The position numbers were made by a program, and so were the translations under genes. Below, one piece after another: positions 55,181 to 64,000 of a DNA stretch of 64,000 bases (position 1 is its first letter; the number at the start of each line of letters is the position of its first letter). The notes under the pieces are model-generated. The model saw nothing but the letters and a program-made list of their open reading frames with translations, was not told the origin of the DNA and did not search any database. The stretch is from assembly GCA_022059125.1 (NCBI GenBank), contig JAEUWY010000016.1:1240001-1304000 (forward strand), written 5' to 3'. Source of the stretch: Corynespora cassiicola (Eukaryota > Ascomycota > Dothideomycetes > Pleosporales > Corynesporascaceae).

Positions 55181-57307
55181 CTACTCAAGCATAGAAAAAG
55201 TCGAATCACCCCACCCATATATCCGCTTCAGTCGACGGGAATAGACTAGCAGACGCGGCCCCTCGATGCATCCCTGGTGAGGCCGATGCAACGTCAAATC
55301 CCTTTGCACAACCATACTCTCAGGGGGAACAAATGTGTAGATGGAACCAACCTTGGGGATCACGGAGAAGCCCAGTTCTGCCATGGCAGCTGCGAACGCA
55401 CTCCAACTGACCGACCCACGAGACTCTGATGATCTGGATAGCAGCGAGGAGAAGACTGCAAACGTGGATGCCTTGACTTTGAACGTTTGCTGAAGCTGAA
55501 CAGGCTGTTCATCAGAGGTGACCTTGTCAGGCTGAGATGTGGTTTCGTGCATGGAAGAATGGTCGGGACGCGTCTTTTCCTTTGGCCCGCGCTTTTCGAT
55601 GGTTGGCTTCGGCGCTTCCGGAACGGTGGGTGTTATATATTTTGTCTTGGCCCCAGCAGCTTTTGTTTCTTGCTCATACTGTTCGTAGATGCTGGCTACA
55701 GAATCATCAACAAGTTTTTGGTACAAGACGTCGGATTTTGTGCCCATTTGCTCCCAGACGTATCTGTCCAGTGCCGCAAGAGCTTTGTCGGCCATGTTTG
55801 GCTCCAGGAGGTTGTCGATAGGAATTGCATAGTCCCCAAGATCTAAGCCGGACTTGATCTGTTCGAGTTTCCGCCCTAGAGAGGAGTATTGAGACAAAAA
55901 GGTCTGTCCTTTCTTGGGATTGACCGGAGGCAATTTCAGTGCCGAAGAAAGTGTCTGAATGAAAATGACAATGATGGCCAGTTCACCTAATGCGTCAAAC
56001 TCTCGCCTCCACATCTTGTCTTTCTCCAGTGGGTGGGCTCGATGGAGATCCTCCAGTTTCTGAAGCCAATCAACTGACCTGGACCAACCCATGTCTTCTT
56101 GGCATAGTCGAAGCATATAATGAAGCTGGGGGTTCTCTACCGTCAGAGTCTCAGGATTGCGTTTCATGGATATGCGGGTAATTCCGTCTTTCCGAACTAT
56201 AGATGCCCGTTTAAACCACTTATTGCCACCCGAGGCTGTTGAAACACTTCGCTTGAACATCTCCTGAGCGCGTGCATACTCTTGATGGCATGTGTTTGAA
56301 AGCTCTTGTAACACGATGGCTCGGAACTTCTTGCTTGGTGAGCCCTTTAATGAAGATAGAAGGCGATGTAAATAGTTCCATACAGCAGCTGCCTTTAAAG
56401 TACCATAAGCAGCGTCGAAAACCGCACCGCTGATGAATTTATCAGTGTGCACAGGTAACATCCGCCCCTTCTCGTCGGCCACGAGCTCCGGTCGTGTAAA
56501 AAACCAAAAGTTGACTTCATGGGCGAGGACAGTAGGTTCGGTGAAGACCAAATTGATATAATCCTCTAGAGAAGATTTGTGGTCGAGAGAGTTGTCGATC
56601 AGGTGAGAGAGCTCAAGCTTTTTTGGTGTGGAATGGTCCGACAATTTAGCGAGCGCTGCAGTCCCAGCATCAGTAGGCTTTTTCGGGCGGATTTTCTTGG
56701 TTCGAGTGGTAGATGCAATGCCGAGAATGTCTTCGATGATGATGTTGAGGTGCTGTAGCAGGTACAATTGTCGCATAAGGATCAGTTCTCCTGTAGCTTG
56801 TGGAACAATGAGCTGAGCTTGGATACCTGGCATTAGGCCCGCAAGAACCTGGACCTTTTTACCTGGTACTATCCTGATCGAATTTCCAAAATCATCTTCA
56901 TCTAGGAAAAGGGTATAGCAATCCTTGTATTTAGAAGCATTGGCTAGTTTAAGGCCCTTCGTTTGCATCATATACAATATGTGCTCATGGTCGCCAATGC
57001 CTCCATTGACACCGCTGCGATACTGGGACGGTAGCGAAGTGCTTGCCCGATGCTCCAAAATTTGGAGAAAGAGATTAGAAGATGGTGAAGCAATGTCACG
57101 CAGGTTCCACTCAGGAATAAGCTTGTACACATTACCTAAGCTTGTGTCTAGGGGGTCCTTTAAGACAAGGCCGTCGCTAGAACCGCTCTTCATAATCTTT
57201 ACTCGTTGTGTTTGGTCAAGAGATTGCCACATTTGCTCGATCTGGGTGCCATGACGTTGAAATTTTCGCGAGAGATCACGATAAAGATCTTTGACCGTCT
57301 CATTCAT
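55181..57307 (-). CDS. Ipa-type fungal protein of unknown function
   Basis: A single exon encodes 708 residues; the ATG at 57307 is chosen because the codon nine bases upstream is GTG. It resembles long intronless proteins of filamentous ascomycetes often labelled 'Ipa protein', whose role is not known to me. Visible are a helical N-terminus, an HNLNII-like segment (LYLLQHLNIIIEDILG), EPTVLAHEVNFWFFTRPELVADEKG, a Lys/Pro/Thr-rich linker near 590-640, and a C-terminal domain (SWSAFAAAMAELGFSVIPK, GSIYTFVPP, HRPHQGCIEGPRLLVYSRRL). The open frame is undamaged although it sits alone in an AT-rich desert, so it is probably maintained by selection. Confidence 0.78.
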   Translation of the reverse strand: MNETVKDLYRDLSRKFQRHGTQIEQMWQSLDQTQRVKIMKSGSSDGLVLKDPLDTSLGNVYKLIPEWNLRDIASPSSNLFLQILEHRASTSLPSQYRSGVNGGIGDHEHILYMMQTKGLKLANASKYKDCYTLFLDEDDFGNSIRIVPGKKVQVLAGLMPGIQAQLIVPQATGELILMRQLYLLQHLNIIIEDILGIASTTRTKKIRPKKPTDAGTAALAKLSDHSTPKKLELSHLIDNSLDHKSSLEDYINLVFTEPTVLAHEVNFWFFTRPELVADEKGRMLPVHTDKFISGAVFDAAYGTLKAAAVWNYLHRLLSSLKGSPSKKFRAIVLQELSNTCHQEYARAQEMFKRSVSTASGGNKWFKRASIVRKDGITRISMKRNPETLTVENPQLHYMLRLCQEDMGWSRSVDWLQKLEDLHRAHPLEKDKMWRREFDALGELAIIVIFIQTLSSALKLPPVNPKKGQTFLSQYSSLGRKLEQIKSGLDLGDYAIPIDNLLEPNMADKALAALDRYVWEQMGTKSDVLYQKLVDDSVASIYEQYEQETKAAGAKTKYITPTVPEAPKPTIEKRGPKEKTRPDHSSMHETTSQPDKVTSDEQPVQLQQTFKVKASTFAVFSSLLSRSSESRGSVSWSAFAAAMAELGFSVIPKVGSIYTFVPPESMVVQRDLTLHRPHQGCIEGPRLLVYSRRLKRIYGWGDSTFSMLE

Positions 57308-60300
57308 TCCGTTCACAAGATTGCAGTGGATTGGATAGAAATCTTGAAATTTGGTTGACTGTGATAGGTATCAGCTATGTTATATATACCAAGACCGTAT
57401 CCACAAACCGTCTCTGTGCCTCTCTAGACAAACTTTGGCAATTTAAGTTTGAGGAGATACGCTTGGGTAGAATCAAAAGGTGGTTGGTCGAGCTAGTACA
57501 AGCAAACAGCGCTTCAATTGTGCTGATTGCGTGGGCTAATATACTAAATCTCATTTTTGCTTACTAAATATATCACATGATCAAAATATCACAAGCTGAA
57601 CTATCTAATAACTTTTATGACGTCAAGTAAGGCAATGCGCTGCTACTCAGCCAATGGTGATCAGGTTCGGTTTAATCTGCTATCATTCAATGTTCCTCTT
57701 TGTTAATTCACTCCCATCCAAATCTTCAGCACATCCTAAAATTCCCTGGCGCTGGACGCGAATATTTCAACCTAAACTTTCCTCGCGAGTATGACTTATC
57801 TTCCCTACAGTCTTGTAGGAAAGTACTAAAACTAACGCCGAGCGGGTTTTGTGATCTTTCAATACTGTCTGAAAAACTCTCGCGACCTTCAGGCATGTCC
57901 ACGTTTGCTTTTCTTAAAGACCGACTAGACAGAGAATCTCTTCCCATTACTGTACTTCTACATCATCATGATATGGGATCGATGTCCTTTTTTTCAGATA
58001 AGAAAACAACATACAACATGGATCCTTTTCTAAGCGTTCTTGAACATGCAGTTACTCTATGTGCATGCTCCTTTGCACCTGTCTAAAAACACAACACTGG
58101 TTGTGGTATGCTCGGTGTATTGCCTTCTCCAGCGCCAACCATGATAATGAGATAATTAGATGATATGGATCCCTAAAGATCTCTTTGGAAAATTTAATGG
58201 GATCCTGTGTCTATCTCCAAAAAGTTTGCGCTTCTGTTCATGTGCACAACGCAAGCCGCTAAAAACTATTTCACTTCTTGAAGATTAAGAGTCTAAACTT
58301 CTGAATTATTTCTCTTATAGTACTAAAATTAGAAACTATTCCTGTCATTTACGGGGGCGTGGGGTTCTTGAAAATCCAAGAAATGGACAAATGTGCCAAA
58401 ACACTTGAAAGGGCTACTCCCATGCCTTTCCCTCTGGTCCAAAACTGAAAAAAACGTGGACATGTGTTCTAAAATGGTATATACAAAAGACTATGATTAT
58501 CACACAAAAGTGTTCCACACTGGATAAAGACAACGAATATGCGAATGATGGAGAGTGAAAAATCACTTGCTACAAGTATGACTCTTGTTCCTTGCTTCTA
58601 ACTACAACAATGTATAAACATCACCTCTGTAACCCAGAATAAAGATCCAAGGAGATGATCCTCAATCACAGCGCGTTGAAAGGCGAAGGATGTGATAATA
58701 TGGGATTAAAAACAGCGCCAGGAATTTGGCCTATGGCCTTCCCCATGGGAACTAAAAAAGCTTTTGGCAGTCAGAATTCGTTTATCAACAAGACAGAAGC
58801 AGTAAAAAACCATGTGTGCTGCGCGTTCCGGGCCGTCAAAACTGAAACATAATAAGACCATGGGATTATAACGCAAATAAACCGATACTGGATCATGACC
58901 ATAGATTACAAAACTAGGAAGGTTGCATCCAGAGATTCTTTCCGACAATAGGAATTCATAAATTCAATGAGTATGTTCTAGCGCATGAAGCTGTTTATAA
59001 AAACCCTTCTCAAATAACGATGGTCAAAACGATCGACTAGCATCTAAATAGGGTATCAGACCAGAAAAGCTAGACAAAGAATATTAACCAAGTGTCGCTC
59101 ATTGCTTCTTGTTCCCTCGCATTCTTGTGTCACTCAGACAGCCATAGGTCTATTGTGAAATACGTTGTGTTTCAAAGAACTCTAGGTCCAAAATCGTGGT
59201 AATATACGCTTTAAAAAAAAGAGCATGTCTACATCCCCTAGATTAAGAATATAATTCATAAACATCAATGTCTCGGACTGCTAAAATTAAAAAAGATATA
59301 CATTATTATGCACACGGATATCCTTGAAAGCCTACTGGAAACATATCCATGTCAACGAAATGTTTTCAATGGCAAAATCATGTAATCAGGCTCCGATATT
59401 ACCGGCAACACAGACACAGACTCATGTTCCGAAAATTGACTTGAATTTGAGGTCATGAAAAGACATAGTTGAGATTGGGATTCATGTCTTGCCCTATAGG
59501 ACCACAGACTGGCGGTAAAAAAAAGTTGGTTCAAAGACATTTCCCATCGCCACGGGTCCTAAAGAATCCAACGAAAGGGACTATGAACATCAAAGGAGGA
59601 AACGATTGGTCCATGAAATAGCAACACTCGATTTTCCTAATATTGGGAGCTCATGTGTTGAACAAAAGCCATCCATGTGCCTGAATGAATGAGGCAATAA
59701 AGCCATACCTCAGGCACTGGACCAAGACCGTGGAAATGCTCAGTAATGTGTCGAAAATTTGACTTGAACGCTGACGCCAGGAAAATCACGATTTTTCTTG
59801 TTTCAGAAAATATACTGACCACCAAAATGGTGAAAAAAACTACAAGCAGGATTCCGTCTGGGAGGAGCCTTAGACATGCTGTGTTCTGCCAGCGAAGATT
59901 TCTGTTACTCCAGGAGGGCACCAAGGATCAAGATATCTGACCATTACCATTGAATTGGCTGGGTCAACGTGGTATTGGCCATGGGTCAGGATTCGGCTCC
60001 GCAGCTACAAAACCAGATGTAGATCCACGAGCCAACAGGTAATGAGCAACAATCCGCTTTGTAGGAATGAGCGGATTTCAGAAAGCAAGAATGTCGCTGA
60101 TCGTCTTTGAAGTTTCGATGATACAGCTAGCCGTTCCGCATGTCTCTTTCATTTAAGAGATCGCCAAACGGAATATCTTCGAGGTCAAATAACATGCCAG
60201 TGTTGGATCAATTAGACTGATGTACGACACATATTAAACATTAGCACGGCATGCATTTAACCTGTGATTCTATTCTCATATCCATAATGAAAGACTCTTA

Positions 60301-60349
60301 AGCTAGACACCGTGTAAACGTCCGCACTCTGAAATTCTAGCACACACAC
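57308..60349. other. AT-rich gene desert, right half
   Basis: About 3 kb similar in composition to the left half. The longest frame (57700-58086 +) starts at TTG and shows no domain; I cannot support it. No tRNA, inverted-repeat ends or transposase remnants were recognised. Confidence 0.55.
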
Positions 60350-62050
60350 CTATTTCCCCATGCTCTGCAGATAAGCCGCATACCCCTGCTCCAAAAGCAA
60401 CTGGTCCTTCCGAAGCACCTCCTTCTCATTTCCCTCCATCCAAACCCTCAACCTCTCCCTAACGTCCAAGTCGTGTGCACCCAGTATCCTCACCGCGAGA
60501 AGAGCGGCATTGGTCGAGTTATTGATCCCCACCGTAGCCACGGGCTCGCCGCGCGGCATCTGCGTCATGCTGTACAAGCTATCCACGCCATCGAGATGCG
60601 TGGCCTTGACGGGGCATCCGATGACGGGGAGCTGAGTCCAAGAGGCGCACATACCGGGGAGGTGTGCGGCGCCGCCGGCCGCGCCGATGATGACCTTGAT
60701 GCCAGCGTCGGCGGCCGACTTGGAGTACTCGCGGAGCCAGTCGGGTGTGCGGTGCGCGGAGGTGATGCGCGTGGTGAAGGGGACTTGGAGCTTTTCGAGG
60801 ATCTGGAGGCCGGCGCGGAGGACGGGGAGGTCAGAGTCTGAACCCATGATGACGGCCACCAGGGGCTGCTCTTTTGGGGTCTCCCGTGGGCCGAGGGCCT
60901 TGCCTTTTTGGTTGTCGACGAGGTCGATGAGGGGCTGGATCTCGCGCTCGGCGGCTGCCAGCGTAGGGGCCGTGATGGTGATGTGGCCCATTTTCCTGCC
61001 TGGACGTGCATCTCCCTTGCCGTACAGGTGGATGGAAGCATTTGGGTATTTGGTGGCGGCCCTAGCAATTTGCTCATGAGAATCTGGGGTCTTGCCACCC
61101 AGGATATTCAACATGATTGCTGGCTCGCGCAGTCGAAGGCCAGCCTCTGGGATATCAATGTCGAGAATGGCGCGCAAGTGAGCATCATACTGTGAGAGTG
61201 GACAAGCTTCAATGGTGTAGTGACCCGAGTTGTGAGGACGAGGAGCAATCTCGTTGATGAGTAGAGAGTCGTCTTCGAGCAGGAACATCTCTACGCCGAA
61301 AACACCCTTACCTTCGAATGCTGCAATAGCCTTCTTAGCCAGCTCCTGAGCCCTTCCAGTAGTCTCCTTCGAGACATTCCTAGGAGGGGCGTAGGTGAGT
61401 TTGCAGATGGAATCCTCATGGACTGTCTCGACGGTAGGGAAGGTGAGAACGCCGTCCTTGGTCTTGACGACCATTACCGCAAGCTCCATCCGGAAGTTTG
61501 CCCATTTCTCGGCGTAAAGAGGCCTATCTCCCAGGGCCTTGTGCGCCGCATCAATGTCACTCTCAGACTTGACAACAAAATTGCCCTTTCCATCGTACGC
61601 TTCCGTCTTGCTCTTGAGCATATAAGGGTAGCCGAAGGTCTTTCCAACTTCCTTCAGACCCTCGATTCCCTTCCCCTCCAGATCCAAGCTCTCTGCAACA
61701 TCCACGCCATGCTCTTTCAGATAATTCTTCTGTGCATATTTATCCTTGATAGTCCGGAGTGTCTTCCAGCTTGGCTCGACAACGACATCGCCGGCTACCT
61801 CCTCCAGCATATGCGTGTCCACGTGCTCAATCTCGACGGTGACGACATCGGAAGATTGTGCCAATCTCTTCACCGATGCCGAGTCCTTGAAAGAGCCCTC
61901 GATGTGTCCATCGTGTGCCGAGATTTGCTTTGCAGGCGTCGCTGCAGCGTCCAGGACGTTGACTTGAATGTTCAGGCGATTTGACGCTTCGATCAACATG
62001 CGACCTAGCTGGCCCCCGCCGAGGACGCCTACTTTCCTTTTGTCGACCAT
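60350..62050 (-). CDS. ADE2: Phosphoribosylaminoimidazole carboxylase (PurK-PurE fusion)
   Basis: A single exon encodes 566 residues, the normal fungal ADE2 length. The N-terminal PurK-like ATP-grasp part begins VGVLGGGQLGRML and includes KSKTEAYDGKGNFVV and NEIAPRPHNSGHYTIEA. The PurE part starts at about 397 (VAVIMGSDSDLP) with TSAHRTPDWL and GAAGGAAHLPGM. It converts aminoimidazole ribotide to its carboxylate in purine synthesis in the cytosol. It lies on the same strand as, and downstream of, RPL18, with 633 bp between them. It is 38 kb from the XanA-like gene, with no sign of a functional link in layout. Confidence 0.97.
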   Translation of the reverse strand: MVDKRKVGVLGGGQLGRMLIEASNRLNIQVNVLDAAATPAKQISAHDGHIEGSFKDSASVKRLAQSSDVVTVEIEHVDTHMLEEVAGDVVVEPSWKTLRTIKDKYAQKNYLKEHGVDVAESLDLEGKGIEGLKEVGKTFGYPYMLKSKTEAYDGKGNFVVKSESDIDAAHKALGDRPLYAEKWANFRMELAVMVVKTKDGVLTFPTVETVHEDSICKLTYAPPRNVSKETTGRAQELAKKAIAAFEGKGVFGVEMFLLEDDSLLINEIAPRPHNSGHYTIEACPLSQYDAHLRAILDIDIPEAGLRLREPAIMLNILGGKTPDSHEQIARAATKYPNASIHLYGKGDARPGRKMGHITITAPTLAAAEREIQPLIDLVDNQKGKALGPRETPKEQPLVAVIMGSDSDLPVLRAGLQILEKLQVPFTTRITSAHRTPDWLREYSKSAADAGIKVIIGAAGGAAHLPGMCASWTQLPVIGCPVKATHLDGVDSLYSMTQMPRGEPVATVGINNSTNAALLAVRILGAHDLDVRERLRVWMEGNEKEVLRKDQLLLEQGYAAYLQSMGK

Positions 62051-62683
62051 TGTTGTGTGAGGATAATCGTAAGAAAAGGTGTGAGTAGATTCGCGCCTTG
62101 ATGATTTATCAAGGCGGAGTCACGATTGTTGGTGCTAGAGGTTCGGTGGTTGGTCGGAGGTGGGGGAAAATTTTGGTTTGGTTGATCCAAGCTACGAAAA
62201 GATCACGTACCCATCCATAACCCCTCAGAGGGAACCCTGCTACGAGCATCATGCACGAGCTAAAACCCGCCGCATTCGTTTACTAGATATAGACATGCAT
62301 AGTGGAAATGATCTAGTAGGCCCTTTTTTTTTTTCGCAAGGTGACTGGCAAATAAAATGCACGTGAAAAGTGCTATTTGAACTGCAAGCTACGGCCATGA
62401 CATCCGCAATTTCAAATATCAGATATCCACCAGAATTCAGCCTTGATAGGCCAATTGTAACCTCACAATCACAGTCCATACGGTGCATTCAATGTGAACG
62501 TCTACATTCATGAGACTATTCCATTGGCTCTGAAGAGCTCATGGTATATTGCCGCTGCATAATCGGACATTGCCTATCATTTTTTGAACCCATACCAGAC
62601 ATAATGAGCGCCTGGTGTGAATAATCCCGCTGACCATGTCCACGCCGACGAGCCGAAGAAACCTAACCATGTCCAAAAGACGC
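62051..62683. other. Intergenic region: ADE2 promoter and RPL18 3' flank
   Basis: Contains the upstream region of ADE2 (-). A poly-T run lies at about 62325-62334. No gene recognised. Confidence 0.5.
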
Positions 62684-63409
62684 TTACACCTTGAAGCCGC
62701 GGGACCGTCTGCGACCACGGGCACGCTCGAACTTGCGGCCCTTGGAGGCGACGTAGGGCTTCTTGCCGGAGTGGGGGCCGAAGCCGAAGTGCTTGACGGC
62801 CTCACGGGAGTTCTTGGGTCCGCGGAGGAGGAGAGTGTTGGCACCAGTGGGGGCCCTGGTGGCAATCTCGTCGATGGTGAGGGTCTCACCACCAGCCTTC
62901 TCGATGCGGGCGCGGGCCGAGGCGGTGAAGCGGAGGGCCGCAACGGAGAGCTTGGGGAGCTCCAAAAGACGGTTGTCGTCAGTGACGGTGCCGACAATGA
63001 CGATGGTCTTGCCCTCGTGAGCCTTGGCCGAGTGCTTGTTGGCGGCAGTCGCAACGATCTTGGACAAGCTGACCGGGGGGCGGTTGATCTTGGACATCAT
63101 GAGGCGGCGGAGCACGACCTTGTTGAAGGGGGCGTCGGTGCGGCCTGGAGTCGCGGTCAGCTCAAACCAGCAGCTCAATGAGCGCAATGGGGTACTTACG
63201 GGACAGGAACTTGTAGAGGCGCACCAACAGCTTCACGTAGGGGTTGTCGGACTTAGGGACCTCTGCAAAAATCGTCAATCACCGCTACTCGGAAATCATG
63301 CTGCGTCCAGAGGACAGCGGCTCGCCAGCGCAAAGCGCCGACTCGACGGGGAAGAACACATACTGCGGTGCCCGTCTCGAACATGATGCCGGTCGAGATC
63401 GATACCCAT
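62684..63409 (-). CDS. RPL18: 60S ribosomal protein eL18
   Basis: Exons 63364-63409, 63200-63262 and 62684-63144 give 189 residues; introns are 101 and 55 nt (donors GTATGT and GTAAGT). Splicing rebuilds the family N-terminus: [14 protein letters not shown], then [22 protein letters not shown], then [18 protein letters not shown]. The C-terminus is the usual basic [13 protein letters not shown]. Structural protein of the large ribosomal subunit. The two early introns are typical of fungal ribosomal protein genes; codon use is strongly biased to C/G-ending codons, as expected for a highly expressed gene. Confidence 0.96.
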
Positions 63410-64000
63410 CTTGGCTGAAGACTGAGGGTATGGTGTTGTCGGTGCTGTAGGGTTAGTGTCGAAGTTGTGAACAAAATCGCGAGTTGAGGATTTTGGTCGA
63501 AGCGAGCCAAGAGTGTGGGCTTGGCGCGAGCAGCTGACCGCCTTCGGCAAAATCGTGGCAGGCACTGAAAAAAGTCGGTGCGTGCCAAGCCTCGATTGAT
63601 GGCGGCCCTTTTTCGTCAACGCCGGTCCCCAGTTGCTCTACCCAGCTCGCAGAAGGTTAGGTTGTTAAACGTACAGTCAGTACAGTCAACGTGCGTACAG
63701 ATGGATTGACAGAGTGCATTGCTTTTTTTGACACGTCGTCCATTACCAATTATGTAGCTATTGTTTGTACACCTGTCGCAGCCGTCCAAAAGACTGCAAT
63801 ATCTATCTATGACACGCAACGTGCAGTTTTCATCGATTTCCCGTCATTTGTTCGAGAGGTATGAAAAAAAAGGAAGTCGAACTACAATGCTGTATCTGCT
63901 CGCTGAGCCGGCCTGGAGGGCAAACGAAAAGCTCCAGGCCGCCGCCTCTTGGAAAATAGGCCTCAGGGCAATGAAACCGGCTTGTCTATGCTGCCAACAC
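63410..64000. other. RPL18 upstream region to window edge
   Basis: The promoter side of RPL18. Nothing else can be supported; short frames only. Confidence 0.5.

Noticed and set aside
57700..58086. 128-codon + strand frame in the AT-rich block
   Set aside because: Starts at TTG, no recognisable motif, and no supporting neighbour.
60350..62050. Functional linkage of ADE2 with the XanA-like cluster because both concern purines
   Set aside because: They lie 38 kb apart with unrelated genes between, and no TCGGCCGA element occurs near ADE2.

Overview
The window is nuclear DNA of a filamentous ascomycete (Pezizomycotina, most likely a Dothideomycete). Genes are split by short introns of mostly 45-115 nt with GTRAGT-like donors and CTAAC-like branch sites. 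Families typical of these fungi are present: DUF3176 membrane protein, HODM-like DUF3445 protein, XanA-type TauD dioxygenase, LTE1, LRR-PP2C adenylate cyclase and an 'Ipa'-type protein. I rebuilt exon-intron structures by hand from splice sites and reading-frame continuity. No tRNA, rRNA, CRISPR array or intact transposon was seen.

Layout. 1-11.8 kb: gene-poor left end with a PhzF-like epimerase/isomerase, a secreted Asn/Gln-repeat protein, an F-box protein and a DUF3176 membrane protein. 11.8-22.4 kb: six genes in three head-to-head pairs (NCS1 nucleobase permease / Zn2Cys6 regulator; alpha/beta hydrolase / TauD dioxygenase A; IPNS-type 2OG-Fe(II) dioxygenase B / XanA-like TauD dioxygenase C). 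22.8-52 kb: mostly housekeeping and signalling genes: a small Cys-rich hypothetical, adenylate cyclase, NAF1, ALG9, a HODM-like heme protein, the Ras-family GEF LTE1 and a CorA-type metal transporter. 52-60.3 kb: an AT-rich, almost gene-free block around one intact Ipa-type ORF. 60.3-64 kb: ADE2 and ribosomal protein eL18.

The most interesting object is the 11.8-22.4 kb cluster. It combines a nucleobase-type permease, three different 2-oxoglutarate/Fe(II) oxygenases (one closely resembling xanthine dioxygenase XanA), a PcaD-like hydrolase and a Zn2Cys6 regulator. All three divergent promoters carry the perfect palindrome TCGGCCGA (five copies, 1+2+2); by eye I found no other copy in the window. 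CGG/CCG are the half-sites of Zn2Cys6 regulators, so the simplest reading is a pathway-specific regulon for uptake and oxidative breakdown of a purine, pyrimidine or related heterocycle. The substrate cannot be settled from sequence alone.
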